DNA of 64,000 bases from an uncultured SAR116 cluster alpha proteobacterium (GTDB lineage: Bacteria > Pseudomonadota > Alphaproteobacteria > Puniceispirillales > Marisalimonadaceae). Shown here in pieces: positions 26,679 through 37,708 of the stretch (the stretch's first letter is position 1; each line of letters opens with the position of its first letter). The notes beneath the pieces are model-generated. The model was not told where the DNA came from, did no database searches, and saw only the letters and a list, made by a program, of their open reading frames with translations. A program made the translations under genes and the position numbers. The stretch lies in the NCBI GenBank assembly GCA_902578805.1, contig CACHEH010000004.1, positions 18,893 to 82,892 of the forward strand, read 5' to 3'.

Positions 26679-27786
26679 TAAGGAAATTAATATAATTGGG
26701 GGTGGTTGTGCAACATTTTCATTAGCCAGGCTAAGTCACAACTTATCTGATTATAAATTTAATTTGTTTGTAGGTGACAAAAATAAAATTAATAAAGACC
26801 ATTTTTGGGGTTTTTGGAAAGTTAAATTTAACGAAGAAGCTTACGATAACGCAAATCATGTGTGGTCGAAATGGTCAATAAACACAGATGATTCAAGACA
26901 TATTCTAACTTCATTTAAACATCCTTATTGTGTTATAAGAAGACATAAATGGTTAGACCTATGTAGAAATCAACTTAAAAGTGAAAAACTTACAATTTTT
27001 GAAAATGATGTTCTTGAAAAAGATAATCACTTATTTATAAAGAATAGGATGATTAAAGGTGATTTGGTTTTTGATAGTAGACCACCCAAAATACCAAATA
27101 ATGTTTTATTGCAACATTTTGAAGGGTATGTAGTAACCTCTAACAAAGATGTATTTGATGAAAAATTAGTAACATTAATGGACTTTAGGTGCGATCAGTC
27201 AAGAGGTGTGCATTTTATTTATCTTTTACCATTCAGCAAAAGAAAAGCATTAGTTGAATCTACAATGTTCTCAAAAAAAGTTGAGAATAAAGAATTTTAT
27301 TCAAATGAAATTTCAAAATATCTTAAGAATTATTTTAACTTAATTGAATACACAAAAAGTGATCATGAAAAAGGTATTATTCCTATGCATTATATATCTA
27401 ATGAATCTAAAGAAGCTTATAATATTGGTACTAGAGGAGGAGCAGTAAGACCTTCTTCTGGATATGCCTTTACATTTATTCAAAAACAGGCATATCAAAT
27501 AATTAGCCAAATAAAAAAAAGAAAAAAAATTAATACTAAAATTCACAACAATATTGATTTGTTTCTAGATAAAATATTTATTAATGTAATAAATGATTAC
27601 CCTTTACTTGCTCCTAAAATATTTTCAGGTTTAGCCAGTATATTAAATGGTGATGAAATGGCTAAATTCATGTCCGGAAATACTTCACTATTAACAACTT
27701 GCAAAATAATTATTTCAATGCCTAAAATACCATTTATTAAATCATTTTTTTATGTAGTGTATCGTAAATGGTCCATTTTGCGTTAG
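26671..27786 (+). CDS. crtY: Lycopene beta-cyclase, CrtY type
   Basis: Cyclises lycopene to beta-carotene. The protein has 371 aa with an N-terminal flavin-binding start INIIGGGCATFSLARL, the VFDSRPPK segment typical of CrtY, LMDFRCDQ, and the catalytic-Glu stretch ALVESTMFS (E196). GTRGGAVRPSSGYAF is the late conserved block. Overlaps of 8 bp with crtB and 19 bp with blh imply translational coupling. Confidence 0.94.
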   Translation: MINKEINIIGGGCATFSLARLSHNLSDYKFNLFVGDKNKINKDHFWGFWKVKFNEEAYDNANHVWSKWSINTDDSRHILTSFKHPYCVIRRHKWLDLCRNQLKSEKLTIFENDVLEKDNHLFIKNRMIKGDLVFDSRPPKIPNNVLLQHFEGYVVTSNKDVFDEKLVTLMDFRCDQSRGVHFIYLLPFSKRKALVESTMFSKKVENKEFYSNEISKYLKNYFNLIEYTKSDHEKGIIPMHYISNESKEAYNIGTRGGAVRPSSGYAFTFIQKQAYQIISQIKKRKKINTKIHNNIDLFLDKIFINVINDYPLLAPKIFSGLASILNGDEMAKFMSGNTSLLTTCKIIISMPKIPFIKSFFYVVYRKWSILR

Positions 27787-28589
27787 ATTGGTTAGATTAT
27801 ATCTCACTTTTTTTTATTATTTTTATGGGTATCCCCCATGGAGCTATTGATGGAGCTATTTCTGTTACATTAGGCTTTACAAAAAATTTTCATTTACAAG
27901 TACGATTTATAATTACTTATTTGTTAATTGTCATTTTAGTTGTTGTTCTGTGGTACTTTTTACCAGTTTTTTCGCTAATAATATTTTTATTGGCAAGTAT
28001 TTTCCACTTTGGTTGTGGAGATTTAAATTGGAAAAATAATCGCTTTTATTACATCAGTGGTTATGTTCATGGGGGACTGGTAGTACTGGGCATAATTTTT
28101 TTTAATAAAGATGAAGTTGATAATCTTTTTTCAATTTTATCTGGAAATCAATTATACTTATTGTGGCAATTCCTTTATGCTTCTCTTATAGTTTGGGTGT
28201 TATCATTAATTTACTTGTTATTTAATCACAAGAAAATTGTTATTACGAAAAATTATATCAAATTGTTGTCGTTAATTGTTTTGGTGATTTCACTTCTTCC
28301 TCCTTTACCAGCATTTGCAATATATTTTTGTTCAATTCACAGTACCAACCATATAAAAAGAATTATACCAACTTTACTAAGCTTCATGGAAAAGAAAAAA
28401 ATATTGTTTTTAATGATCATTTTTTCTGTATTAAGTTGGTTAGGTGGAGGACTTGCATACTATATTTTATTAAATTTAAACTCATACACTGACACAATTA
28501 TAAAAGTAACTTTTATTGGACTAGCTGCATTAACATTTCCACATATGATTTTAGTAGATGGTGTATTTAGGTTAAAATATAAAGTTTAA
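27768..28589 (+). CDS. blh: Beta-carotene 15,15'-dioxygenase (retinal-forming), Blh/Brp family
   Basis: Cleaves beta-carotene into two retinals in the inner membrane. The protein has 273 aa, is highly hydrophobic, and keeps the four candidate iron-ligand histidines of the family: H24 (GIPHGAID), H80 (IFHFGCGD), H191 and H195 (CSIHSTNHIKR). It starts inside crtY (19-bp overlap) and closes the retinal operon. The next gene, ubiA, converges on it with a 9-bp gap. Confidence 0.95.
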   Translation: MVHFALDWLDYISLFFIIFMGIPHGAIDGAISVTLGFTKNFHLQVRFIITYLLIVILVVVLWYFLPVFSLIIFLLASIFHFGCGDLNWKNNRFYYISGYVHGGLVVLGIIFFNKDEVDNLFSILSGNQLYLLWQFLYASLIVWVLSLIYLLFNHKKIVITKNYIKLLSLIVLVISLLPPLPAFAIYFCSIHSTNHIKRIIPTLLSFMEKKKILFLMIIFSVLSWLGGGLAYYILLNLNSYTDTIIKVTFIGLAALTFPHMILVDGVFRLKYKV

Positions 28590-28598
28590 GATTTCCAT

Positions 28599-29516
28599 CT
28601 AGGAAACAATATGATTTCCCAGAGAAGATAATGTTAAGATTAGACCTAGAAACACATTAGATTTAAAAATTTGAAGTGGATTATTTTGTTCAATGTTTTT
28701 TAATTTTATTACTTGACGCATAAGGTGAAAACCACAAATTAACACTCCAACATACCAGAAATTACTATTGTTTAACAAATATCCACTAATAATTAATAAT
28801 ATAAACATTAAACTATACGCACACCCTACGAAAAGAGTTAAAAAATTTTTAGCTGAAACGGCAGAATTTTTTACACCAAAAATTTCATCTTCATTTTTAT
28901 CTTGACATCCATAAATTGTGTCATATCCAATGATCCAGAAGACAGTTGCTAAATACATAAAAAGTATTCCCAAATTCCATTCTTCATTTGCAGACGACCA
29001 AGCAGTTGGGACAGCCCAACTAAATGTCAATCCTAAGATAATTTGTGGCCATTTTGTAAATCTTTTAGCTAATGGATAAAGTATAACTAGAGGCATCGCT
29101 GACATAGCAATCAACCAAGTATTAATATTTAATTGATATAAACAGATTAAACCAATGATTAACATCACAATTAAAAAAAAGCTTGCTTGTAAATTTGAAA
29201 TTTCGCCCCTGGCTAGTGGTCTTAATTTTGTTCTAGAAATTTTTTTATCAATATCTTTGTCCCACATATCATTGATAGTACAGCCTGCAGCTCTCATTGA
29301 TATTGAACCTATTAAAAAAATAAACATTAGCATTAAACAATTTTTAAGGTTTAAATTTGTTAGAGGAAGCACCCACCAACCAGGAAGGACAAGAAGCCAA
29401 AAACCTACAGGTCTGTCAAACCTTCCTAATCTTATCCATTTAATGCAGTAACTAGGCAATATGTTCCACCAACCATTTTCTAAAATATCTGAATTATTTT
29501 GTTTTGGTATATTCAT
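28599..29516 (-). CDS. ubiA: 4-hydroxybenzoate polyprenyltransferase
   Basis: Prenylates 4-hydroxybenzoate in ubiquinone synthesis. This is an inner-membrane protein of 305 aa with about eight hydrophobic segments. The first Asp-rich motif NDMWDKDIDKKISRTKLRPL and the second YDTIYGCQDKNEDE, which bind the prenyl diphosphate through Mg, are both present. It is divergent from rsmE. UbiA next to rsmE and gshA is a usual alphaproteobacterial arrangement. Confidence 0.95.
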   Translation of the reverse strand: MNIPKQNNSDILENGWWNILPSYCIKWIRLGRFDRPVGFWLLVLPGWWVLPLTNLNLKNCLMLMFIFLIGSISMRAAGCTINDMWDKDIDKKISRTKLRPLARGEISNLQASFFLIVMLIIGLICLYQLNINTWLIAMSAMPLVILYPLAKRFTKWPQIILGLTFSWAVPTAWSSANEEWNLGILFMYLATVFWIIGYDTIYGCQDKNEDEIFGVKNSAVSAKNFLTLFVGCAYSLMFILLIISGYLLNNSNFWYVGVLICGFHLMRQVIKLKNIEQNNPLQIFKSNVFLGLILTLSSLGNHIVS

Positions 29517-29593
29517 AAATAGTGCAATATCATCTTAATATTTCTTAATCAATTAGCAGTTAAATAAATTTTAAATATTATAGGTTTTGATTA

Positions 29594-30364
29594 ATGATAG
29601 ATTTATCTTATAAGGCTAAAGTAAGATTATATTTTCCTGAAAAAATATCATTAAAAAAAACAGTCACAATTACAACAAAACAATTGCATTATCTAAAAAA
29701 TGTAATGCGAAAAAAGAAAGATGAAACATTATTGATATTTAATAGTGTTGATGGCGAATATTTAGCTAAAATTTCTCAAATATATAAAAAATATATTGTT
29801 TTAAATATAGAAAAAAAAATAAGAGAAGTAGAAACAGAAATTGACCTGTGGATATTATTTGCACCGGTTAAAAAGGTTCCAACAGAGTATATTATCCAAA
29901 AGGCAACGGAATTAGGAGCTTCTAAAATTTTTCCTGTAATTACAGATCGAACTATTAAAAAACAAATCAATTTAAAGAGAATCCAAGATATTGTTATTGA
30001 AGCATCTGAACAATGTGAACGTTTAACTATACCAGAAATATTTAATTTACGAAAATTAAAGGAATTGATGGAAAGTTGGGATAAAAAAAGAATTATTCTT
30101 TATGGAGACGAGTCAATAAGAAACCGGAATGAAATTAAATTTGATTTTCAAAACATATATTCTAAATCTTCAGGTGCAATTCTAATTGGTCCTGAAGGTG
30201 GTTTTAGTAATGATGAGATAAATTATCTTAGAAAAAAACCTTTTATCAAATCAATTGATTTAGGACCAAGAATTTTAAGATCTGATACAGCAGTAATTTC
30301 AACTATAGTTTTATGGCATTGTTTGAATGGTGATATGAAAAAATATACGCAACCAAATAATTAA
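29594..30364 (+). CDS. rsmE: 16S rRNA (uracil-1498-N3)-methyltransferase
   Basis: A SPOUT-class methyltransferase for U1498 of 16S rRNA. The protein has 256 aa with an N-terminal PUA-like domain and the C-terminal knot: QKATELGASKIFPVITDRT, EASEQCERLTIPEI, ILIGPEGGFSNDEI and LGPRILRSDTAVI. All of these are hallmark segments. It is followed by gshA after 74 bp. Confidence 0.95.
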   Translation: MIDLSYKAKVRLYFPEKISLKKTVTITTKQLHYLKNVMRKKKDETLLIFNSVDGEYLAKISQIYKKYIVLNIEKKIREVETEIDLWILFAPVKKVPTEYIIQKATELGASKIFPVITDRTIKKQINLKRIQDIVIEASEQCERLTIPEIFNLRKLKELMESWDKKRIILYGDESIRNRNEIKFDFQNIYSKSSGAILIGPEGGFSNDEINYLRKKPFIKSIDLGPRILRSDTAVISTIVLWHCLNGDMKKYTQPNN

Positions 30365-30438
30365 GTATCAATGTGTCCAAGGAAATATTATAATGAAATC
30401 TCAATTATATTATTTTAAATTTACTATATGAGACCTAA

Positions 30439-31785
30439 ATGCAAAGGTTAGAAAAAGAACAGCTTATAAATTGGTTTAAAGCAGGTGAAAAATCCAGAGA
30501 ACTCTGGAAAATAGGTACAGAACATGAAAAATTTGTTTTTCATTTAGATAATTTAGAACGAGTCGGCTATTTTGGTAAATCAGGAATAAGTGAATTATTA
30601 AATAACCTTGCAAAAGAGAATAATTGGGAAAAAGTTCTAGAAAACGATAACATAATTGGTCTTAAAGATGAAACGGGTGCTTCAATTTCTCTTGAGCCTG
30701 GAGGACAATTAGAATTGTCAGGATCTCCTCTAGAAAATTTACATCAAACATGTAAAGAGACCGGCAAACATTTGCAAATAATGAAAAAAGCTATCAATAA
30801 GCTTGGCTTATCAATGATAGGACTAGGATATGATCCTAAATGGTCCCGTGCAAAACAAAAATGGATGCCTAAGGGTCGTTATGAAATAATGAAAAAATTT
30901 ATGCCTAAAGTAGGTGAACTTGGATTAGATATGATGCTCAGAACATGTACTATCCAAGTTAATCTTGATTATTTAAATGAAAAAGATATGGTACAAAAGT
31001 TCCAAACGTCATTAGCTTTACAGTCAATTGCTACAGCTGTTTTTGCAAATTCTCCATTTATTGAAGGTAAAGAAAGTGGATATCTATCTTCAAGAGCAAT
31101 TGTCTGGACTGACACTGATCCAAATAGAACAGGTGTACCAGAAATTGTATTTACTAAACATTTTGGATATGAAGCGTGGTTAGATTACGTTTTAAAAGTG
31201 CCGATGTATTTTGTTTATAGAGGAGGTAAATATATTGACGTATCAGGAAAATCATTTTTAGATTTCATGGACGGTAAGTTGGAAGGTTTTGAAGGCCAAT
31301 TTCCATCAATCAAAGACTGGGAAGATCATATAACTGTCCCTTTCCCCGAGGTAAGGCTAAAACAATATTTAGAAATGCGAGGAGCGGATGGGGGGCCTTG
31401 GAATATTATTTGTGCTTTACCGGCCTTATGGGTTGGATTATTGTATGATAAAAAAGCCCAGTTAGAAGCTTATGAATTAGCAAAACCATTTATGAATACT
31501 TCTTTACTCGAAGAAGGAAGAATTTCCGCCGCAAAATATGGTTTAAATGGTAAATTAGGTGGTAAAAAAATTATTGATATTGCTGATGAAATGCTAAAGA
31601 TATCTAGCTTAGGTCTTGAAAGGCGAAATAAACTAGATAATAGAGGTATGGACGAAAGACAGTTTTTAGATCCTCTTTTAAATATAATCAGAAATAAGAA
31701 AACTGGTTCCGAAATTCTTTTAGAAAAGTTTAATGGTATTTGGAGAAAAAATATAAATAAAGTATTTATTGAAAATGCTTTCTAA
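30439..31785 (+). CDS. gshA: Glutamate-cysteine ligase, plant/alphaproteobacterial type (GCS2)
   Basis: ATP-dependent first step of glutathione synthesis. The 448-aa protein belongs to the GCS2 group found in alphaproteobacteria and plants, unlike E. coli GshA. Segments such as KIGTEHEKFVF (IGTEHEKF), LEPGGQLELSGSPL and MMLRTCTIQVNLDY carry the glutamate and metal ligands. The gene converges on tldD with a 4-bp gap. A chaC glutathione-degrading enzyme is also in the window. Confidence 0.95.
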   Translation: MQRLEKEQLINWFKAGEKSRELWKIGTEHEKFVFHLDNLERVGYFGKSGISELLNNLAKENNWEKVLENDNIIGLKDETGASISLEPGGQLELSGSPLENLHQTCKETGKHLQIMKKAINKLGLSMIGLGYDPKWSRAKQKWMPKGRYEIMKKFMPKVGELGLDMMLRTCTIQVNLDYLNEKDMVQKFQTSLALQSIATAVFANSPFIEGKESGYLSSRAIVWTDTDPNRTGVPEIVFTKHFGYEAWLDYVLKVPMYFVYRGGKYIDVSGKSFLDFMDGKLEGFEGQFPSIKDWEDHITVPFPEVRLKQYLEMRGADGGPWNIICALPALWVGLLYDKKAQLEAYELAKPFMNTSLLEEGRISAAKYGLNGKLGGKKIIDIADEMLKISSLGLERRNKLDNRGMDERQFLDPLLNIIRNKKTGSEILLEKFNGIWRKNINKVFIENAF

Positions 31786-31789
31786 CAAT

Positions 31790-33238
31790 TTAATTAGTAT
31801 CAGTCCCTCCAACAGTGATACCACCCATTAAAAGGGTGGGTTGTCCGACGCCTACAGGAACTCCCTGACCTTCTTTACCGCAAGTACCGATTCCATCATC
31901 CAATGACATATCATTTCCAATAAGAGAAATTTTAGACATTGCATCAGGACCGTTACCGATCAACGTTGCTCCTTTTATAGGTTGTTTAACTTTCCCATTT
32001 TCTACGAGATAAGCTTCTGAAGCAGAAAACACAAATTTTCCGTTAGTAATATCTACTTGTCCACCAGCAAAATTAACAGCATAAATACCTTTTTTAACAG
32101 AGCCTATAATTTCTTCAGGTTCAATAGTGCCATTGTCCATATAAGTATTTGTCATTCTTGGCATAGGATAATGAGAATAAGACTGTCTTCTACCATTTCC
32201 GGTTGGTTCCATTTTCATTAATCTAGCATTCTGTCGGTCTTGCATGTAATTTTTTAAAATTCCATCCTCTATTAAAATACTTTTAGATGATTTTGTACCT
32301 TCGTCATCTATGGTTATTGATCCTCTTCTATTTTCGATTGTCCCGTCATCAATAACTGTAACCCCGTCAGCGGCAACTTTTTCTCCAATTTTTCCTGAAA
32401 ATATTGAAGTTCCTTTTCTATTAAAATCACCTTCTAATCCATGACCTACGGCTTCATGCAACATAACACCAGGCCAACCAGGCCCTAAAATGACAGGCAT
32501 CTCTCCAGCGGGTGTTGGAATAGATTCTAAGTTAGTATTAGCAATTCTCAACGCCTCTTTTACTTGACCTTTCCATTTGTCTGAATTAATCCATTCTTCA
32601 TACATACCTCTTCCACCACATCCTGAACTGCCTGTTTCCCTTCTACCATTTTTTTCAACTACCAAAGAAACATTCAACCTTATTAAAGGTCTAATATCTG
32701 CAGATCTTTCTCCATCACCTCTTAATATTTGTATTGCTTGATAAGAAGCCGAAATAGAAGCTGATACTTGAATAACATTAGAGTCTGTTGATCTTGCGTA
32801 GGTGTCTATTTCTTGAAGCAAGCTAGTTTTTACTTTAAATGATGTACCCTCTAGTGGATTCATTGAGGTGTATAGGGGTTTATTATTCCTGTGTAAGGGT
32901 CCAGGTGCCATAATACCTGAATAATTTTTTGATACTGATTTTACAGTTTCTGAGGCTCTTTTCAGAGAAGACTCTGATATTTCTCCTGAATGAGCAAAGC
33001 CTCTAGCTTCACCTGCAATTGCTCTTAAACCAAATCCTTTAGTGCTATCATAGGCAATATTTTTCATCCTACCATCATCAAATGAAAATGATTCTGATTT
33101 AGTAGATTCAAGATACAATTCACCATCATCTGAATCTTGCAAAGTATTTGAAAGCAAAGACTGAACTTTTCCAAGATCAAAATCATTATCTTCGTAAAAA
33201 ATTTTATCGGTTATTTCTAAAGGAGATTTATTTAGCAT
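31790..33238 (-). CDS. tldD: TldD metalloprotease subunit
   Basis: The zinc-bearing subunit of the TldD/TldE protease. The protein has 482 aa with the HExxxH site in MLHEAVGHGLEGD, followed by the SVVEKNGRRETG-type upstream sheet and a long C-terminal barrel ending TLLMGGITVGGTD. It pairs with PmbA/TldE at 19862-21220. It is divergent from coxB, as in several other alphaproteobacteria. No obvious peptide substrate gene was found near either subunit. Confidence 0.96.
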   Translation of the reverse strand: MLNKSPLEITDKIFYEDNDFDLGKVQSLLSNTLQDSDDGELYLESTKSESFSFDDGRMKNIAYDSTKGFGLRAIAGEARGFAHSGEISESSLKRASETVKSVSKNYSGIMAPGPLHRNNKPLYTSMNPLEGTSFKVKTSLLQEIDTYARSTDSNVIQVSASISASYQAIQILRGDGERSADIRPLIRLNVSLVVEKNGRRETGSSGCGGRGMYEEWINSDKWKGQVKEALRIANTNLESIPTPAGEMPVILGPGWPGVMLHEAVGHGLEGDFNRKGTSIFSGKIGEKVAADGVTVIDDGTIENRRGSITIDDEGTKSSKSILIEDGILKNYMQDRQNARLMKMEPTGNGRRQSYSHYPMPRMTNTYMDNGTIEPEEIIGSVKKGIYAVNFAGGQVDITNGKFVFSASEAYLVENGKVKQPIKGATLIGNGPDAMSKISLIGNDMSLDDGIGTCGKEGQGVPVGVGQPTLLMGGITVGGTDTN

Positions 33239-33377
33239 TTTGGAGACCTGTTAGTTGAAATGGTTAATATAGACATGGCAATATAATTAAGTTTCTTCAA
33301 GGTTAAAGATTAATAAATAAACATTTTATGAGCAAATCAAATTTTTAAAAAAAAATTAAATTTATTTAGTTTTAGAT

Positions 33378-33414
33378 CTAGTATTTTTTGTAAAAAAGTT
33401 TTAAGTAATACTAG
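33378..33414. repeat. 8-bp inverted repeat in the coxB upstream region
   Basis: CTAGTATT (33378-33385) and AATACTAG (33407-33414) are exact complements across 21 bp. A nested T6-GT-A6 stretch lies inside them. The pair lies about 90 bp before the coxB ATG in the 267-bp tldD-coxB gap and could be an operator or part of a leader stem. Confidence 0.45.
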
Positions 33415-33505
33415 TAAATCATGTTTAGAATCATTTTAAACTATTTTAACCCATAATACTACAAATGTTTGTTAAATCTTGATTGAAGTTTAAGGAGCAC
33501 AAATA

Positions 33506-36003
<2,498 letters not shown>

Positions 36004-36023
36004 GATTGGTTCTTAAGATCACT

Positions 36024-36962
36024 ATGCCTTCGATAGCGGTAAATACAAAAGATATTACTAAGGAAGACAACAACTTAGGTACACCATATGATTATCTTAA
36101 TCTAATGAAACCTAGAGTTATGTCATTAGTTGTCTTTACGGCCTTTGTTGGCTATTACAGCGCGACGCCATTAGTTGAAAACGCAATAAACCCCATTTTA
36201 GCATTGATAGGTATTTTTGCTATTGCATTAGGGGCTGGGGCTTCTGGGGTTCTTAATCAATGGTACGATAGAGATATCGATTTATTAATGGAAAGAACAA
36301 AAAACAGACCTATTCCCTCAGGTAAAGTTCAACCCTCTGAAGCTCTCTCGTTTGGAATAATTACATCCATTTTGTCAATTATTATATTAGGTTTATCTAT
36401 AAACTGGCTAGCTGCGAGCTTGCTAGTTTTTACTATATTCTTTTATTCAGTAGTTTATACAATTTGGCTTAAAAGATATACTGTACAAAACATAGTAATT
36501 GGAGGTGCAGCAGGTGCATTTCCTCCAATTATTGGGCATATCTGTGCTACGGGTTCTTTCGGTTTAGAAGCTCTGATCTTATTCTTAATAATCTTTTTGT
36601 GGACACCACCACATTTTTGGGCTTTAGCTTTAGTAAATAAATCAGATTATAAGGCAGCTAAAATACCAATGTTGCCTATTGTTTATGGTGATATGGTTAC
36701 TCGAAAGAATATATTTATTTATTCACTTTTACTTATGCCTTGCGTTTACCTTCCCTTCATTTTAAATCATACTGGTATCTTTTATGCTGTCGTTGTAACT
36801 ATACTTAATATAGAATTTATTAGAAGATCGGTATCCATCTTAAAAGCCAATGTAGGCTCAGAAAAAGGATTGTTTATATACTCAATATTTTATTTGACTA
36901 TTATATTTGCCACTATTTGCTTCGATAAATTAATCAACAATTATATAACAGGGCAACTATGA
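36024..36962 (+). CDS. ctaB: Protoheme IX farnesyltransferase (heme O synthase)
   Basis: Adds the farnesyl group to heme b for assembly of the oxidase. It is a UbiA-fold membrane protein with LMKPRVMSLVVFTAFVGYY, the metal-binding NQWYDRDIDLLMERTKNRPIPSG and LKRYTVQNIVIGGAAGAFPPIIG. I take ATG at 36024; an in-frame TTG at 36006 gives six more residues and cannot be ruled out. The stop overlaps the next start as ATGA, so translation of the small coxF-like gene is probably coupled. Confidence 0.95.
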   Translation: MPSIAVNTKDITKEDNNLGTPYDYLNLMKPRVMSLVVFTAFVGYYSATPLVENAINPILALIGIFAIALGAGASGVLNQWYDRDIDLLMERTKNRPIPSGKVQPSEALSFGIITSILSIIILGLSINWLAASLLVFTIFFYSVVYTIWLKRYTVQNIVIGGAAGAFPPIIGHICATGSFGLEALILFLIIFLWTPPHFWALALVNKSDYKAAKIPMLPIVYGDMVTRKNIFIYSLLLMPCVYLPFILNHTGIFYAVVVTILNIEFIRRSVSILKANVGSEKGLFIYSIFYLTIIFATICFDKLINNYITGQL

Positions 36963-37102
36963 AATCTGATAAGAACGAACAATATATAAAAGATTTTTAT
37001 GAAAATAGAAAATCCAAAAATTTTGCAATCTTAGGTATTATAATTTTTTTGGTCGTTCTTTTCTTTTTTATTACAATCTTAAGAATGGATATCACGGGAT
37101 AA
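36959..37102 (+). CDS. coxF: Small single-span cox-operon protein (CoxF-like)
   Basis: A 47-residue ORF fills exactly the space between ctaB and ctaG. Its ATG overlaps the ctaB stop (ATGA) and its TAA abuts the ctaG ATG. It has a charged N-terminus (about 20 residues) and one membrane helix (about residues 21-41), ending RMDITG. Small proteins of this size and topology, called CoxF, occupy this slot in alphaproteobacterial aa3 operons. The name rests on position and topology, as the sequence is too short for a firm family call. Confidence 0.8.
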   Translation: MKSDKNEQYIKDFYENRKSKNFAILGIIIFLVVLFFFITILRMDITG

Positions 37103-37642
37103 ATGTCTTCAAGTTTGTCAAAAAAAAATTATAATTCATTAAAATGGACATTTTTAATTGTTCTTTTTATGCTTGGTTTATCTTTTGCATCTGTTCCTTT
37201 GTATGATTTATTTTGTAGGGTTACAGGATATGCTGGGACGGTCCAGAGAGCATCTATAGCTCCAGGATCTAATGGACAATATAAAAATATTCAAATTAGA
37301 TTTGACTCAAATATTTCACCAGAACTAAATTGGGAGTTTGAGGCACCTAAACAGGAAATAATTGTACAGCCTGGCATACAACAAGTTATTTATTACACTG
37401 CAAAAAACTTATCAGACAAACCAACAACTGGTACTGCAGTATTTAATGTATCTCCTCCAAAAGCCGGAGGTGTTTTTATGAAAGTTGATTGCTTCTGTTT
37501 TGTAAAACAAACACTACAGCCGGGTGAAGAAGTGAAAATGCCAGTTTCATTTTATGTTGACCCAAGTATAAATGATGACGAAAACACTAAAAACTTGGAA
37601 GAGATAACTTTGTCGTATACATTTTTTAATGCTGAAACATAG
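37103..37642 (+). CDS. ctaG: Cytochrome c oxidase assembly protein CtaG/Cox11
   Basis: Delivers copper to CuB of subunit I. The protein has 179 aa with one N-terminal membrane helix (about residues 13-32). The periplasmic immunoglobulin-like domain carries the copper-binding CFCF motif at 130-133. YDLFCRVTGYAGT (34-46) includes the third conserved cysteine. It begins directly after the small coxF-like gene. Confidence 0.96.
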   Translation: MSSSLSKKNYNSLKWTFLIVLFMLGLSFASVPLYDLFCRVTGYAGTVQRASIAPGSNGQYKNIQIRFDSNISPELNWEFEAPKQEIIVQPGIQQVIYYTAKNLSDKPTTGTAVFNVSPPKAGGVFMKVDCFCFVKQTLQPGEEVKMPVSFYVDPSINDDENTKNLEEITLSYTFFNAET

Positions 37643-37708
37643 TTTGAAATTCTATAATTTTCTGGACTAAGTTTAGTTAGGATATATAGTTTAATTAGGG
37701 AGTATATA

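Noticed and set aside
29155..29451. 98-aa plus-strand frame inside ubiA
   Set aside because: It is a shadow of the conserved Asp-rich motif region of ubiA on the other strand.
37660..37680. ACTAA/TTAGT hairpin between ctaG and coxC
   Set aside because: The 5-bp stem is too short and lacks a T-run. It is expected by chance in this composition.
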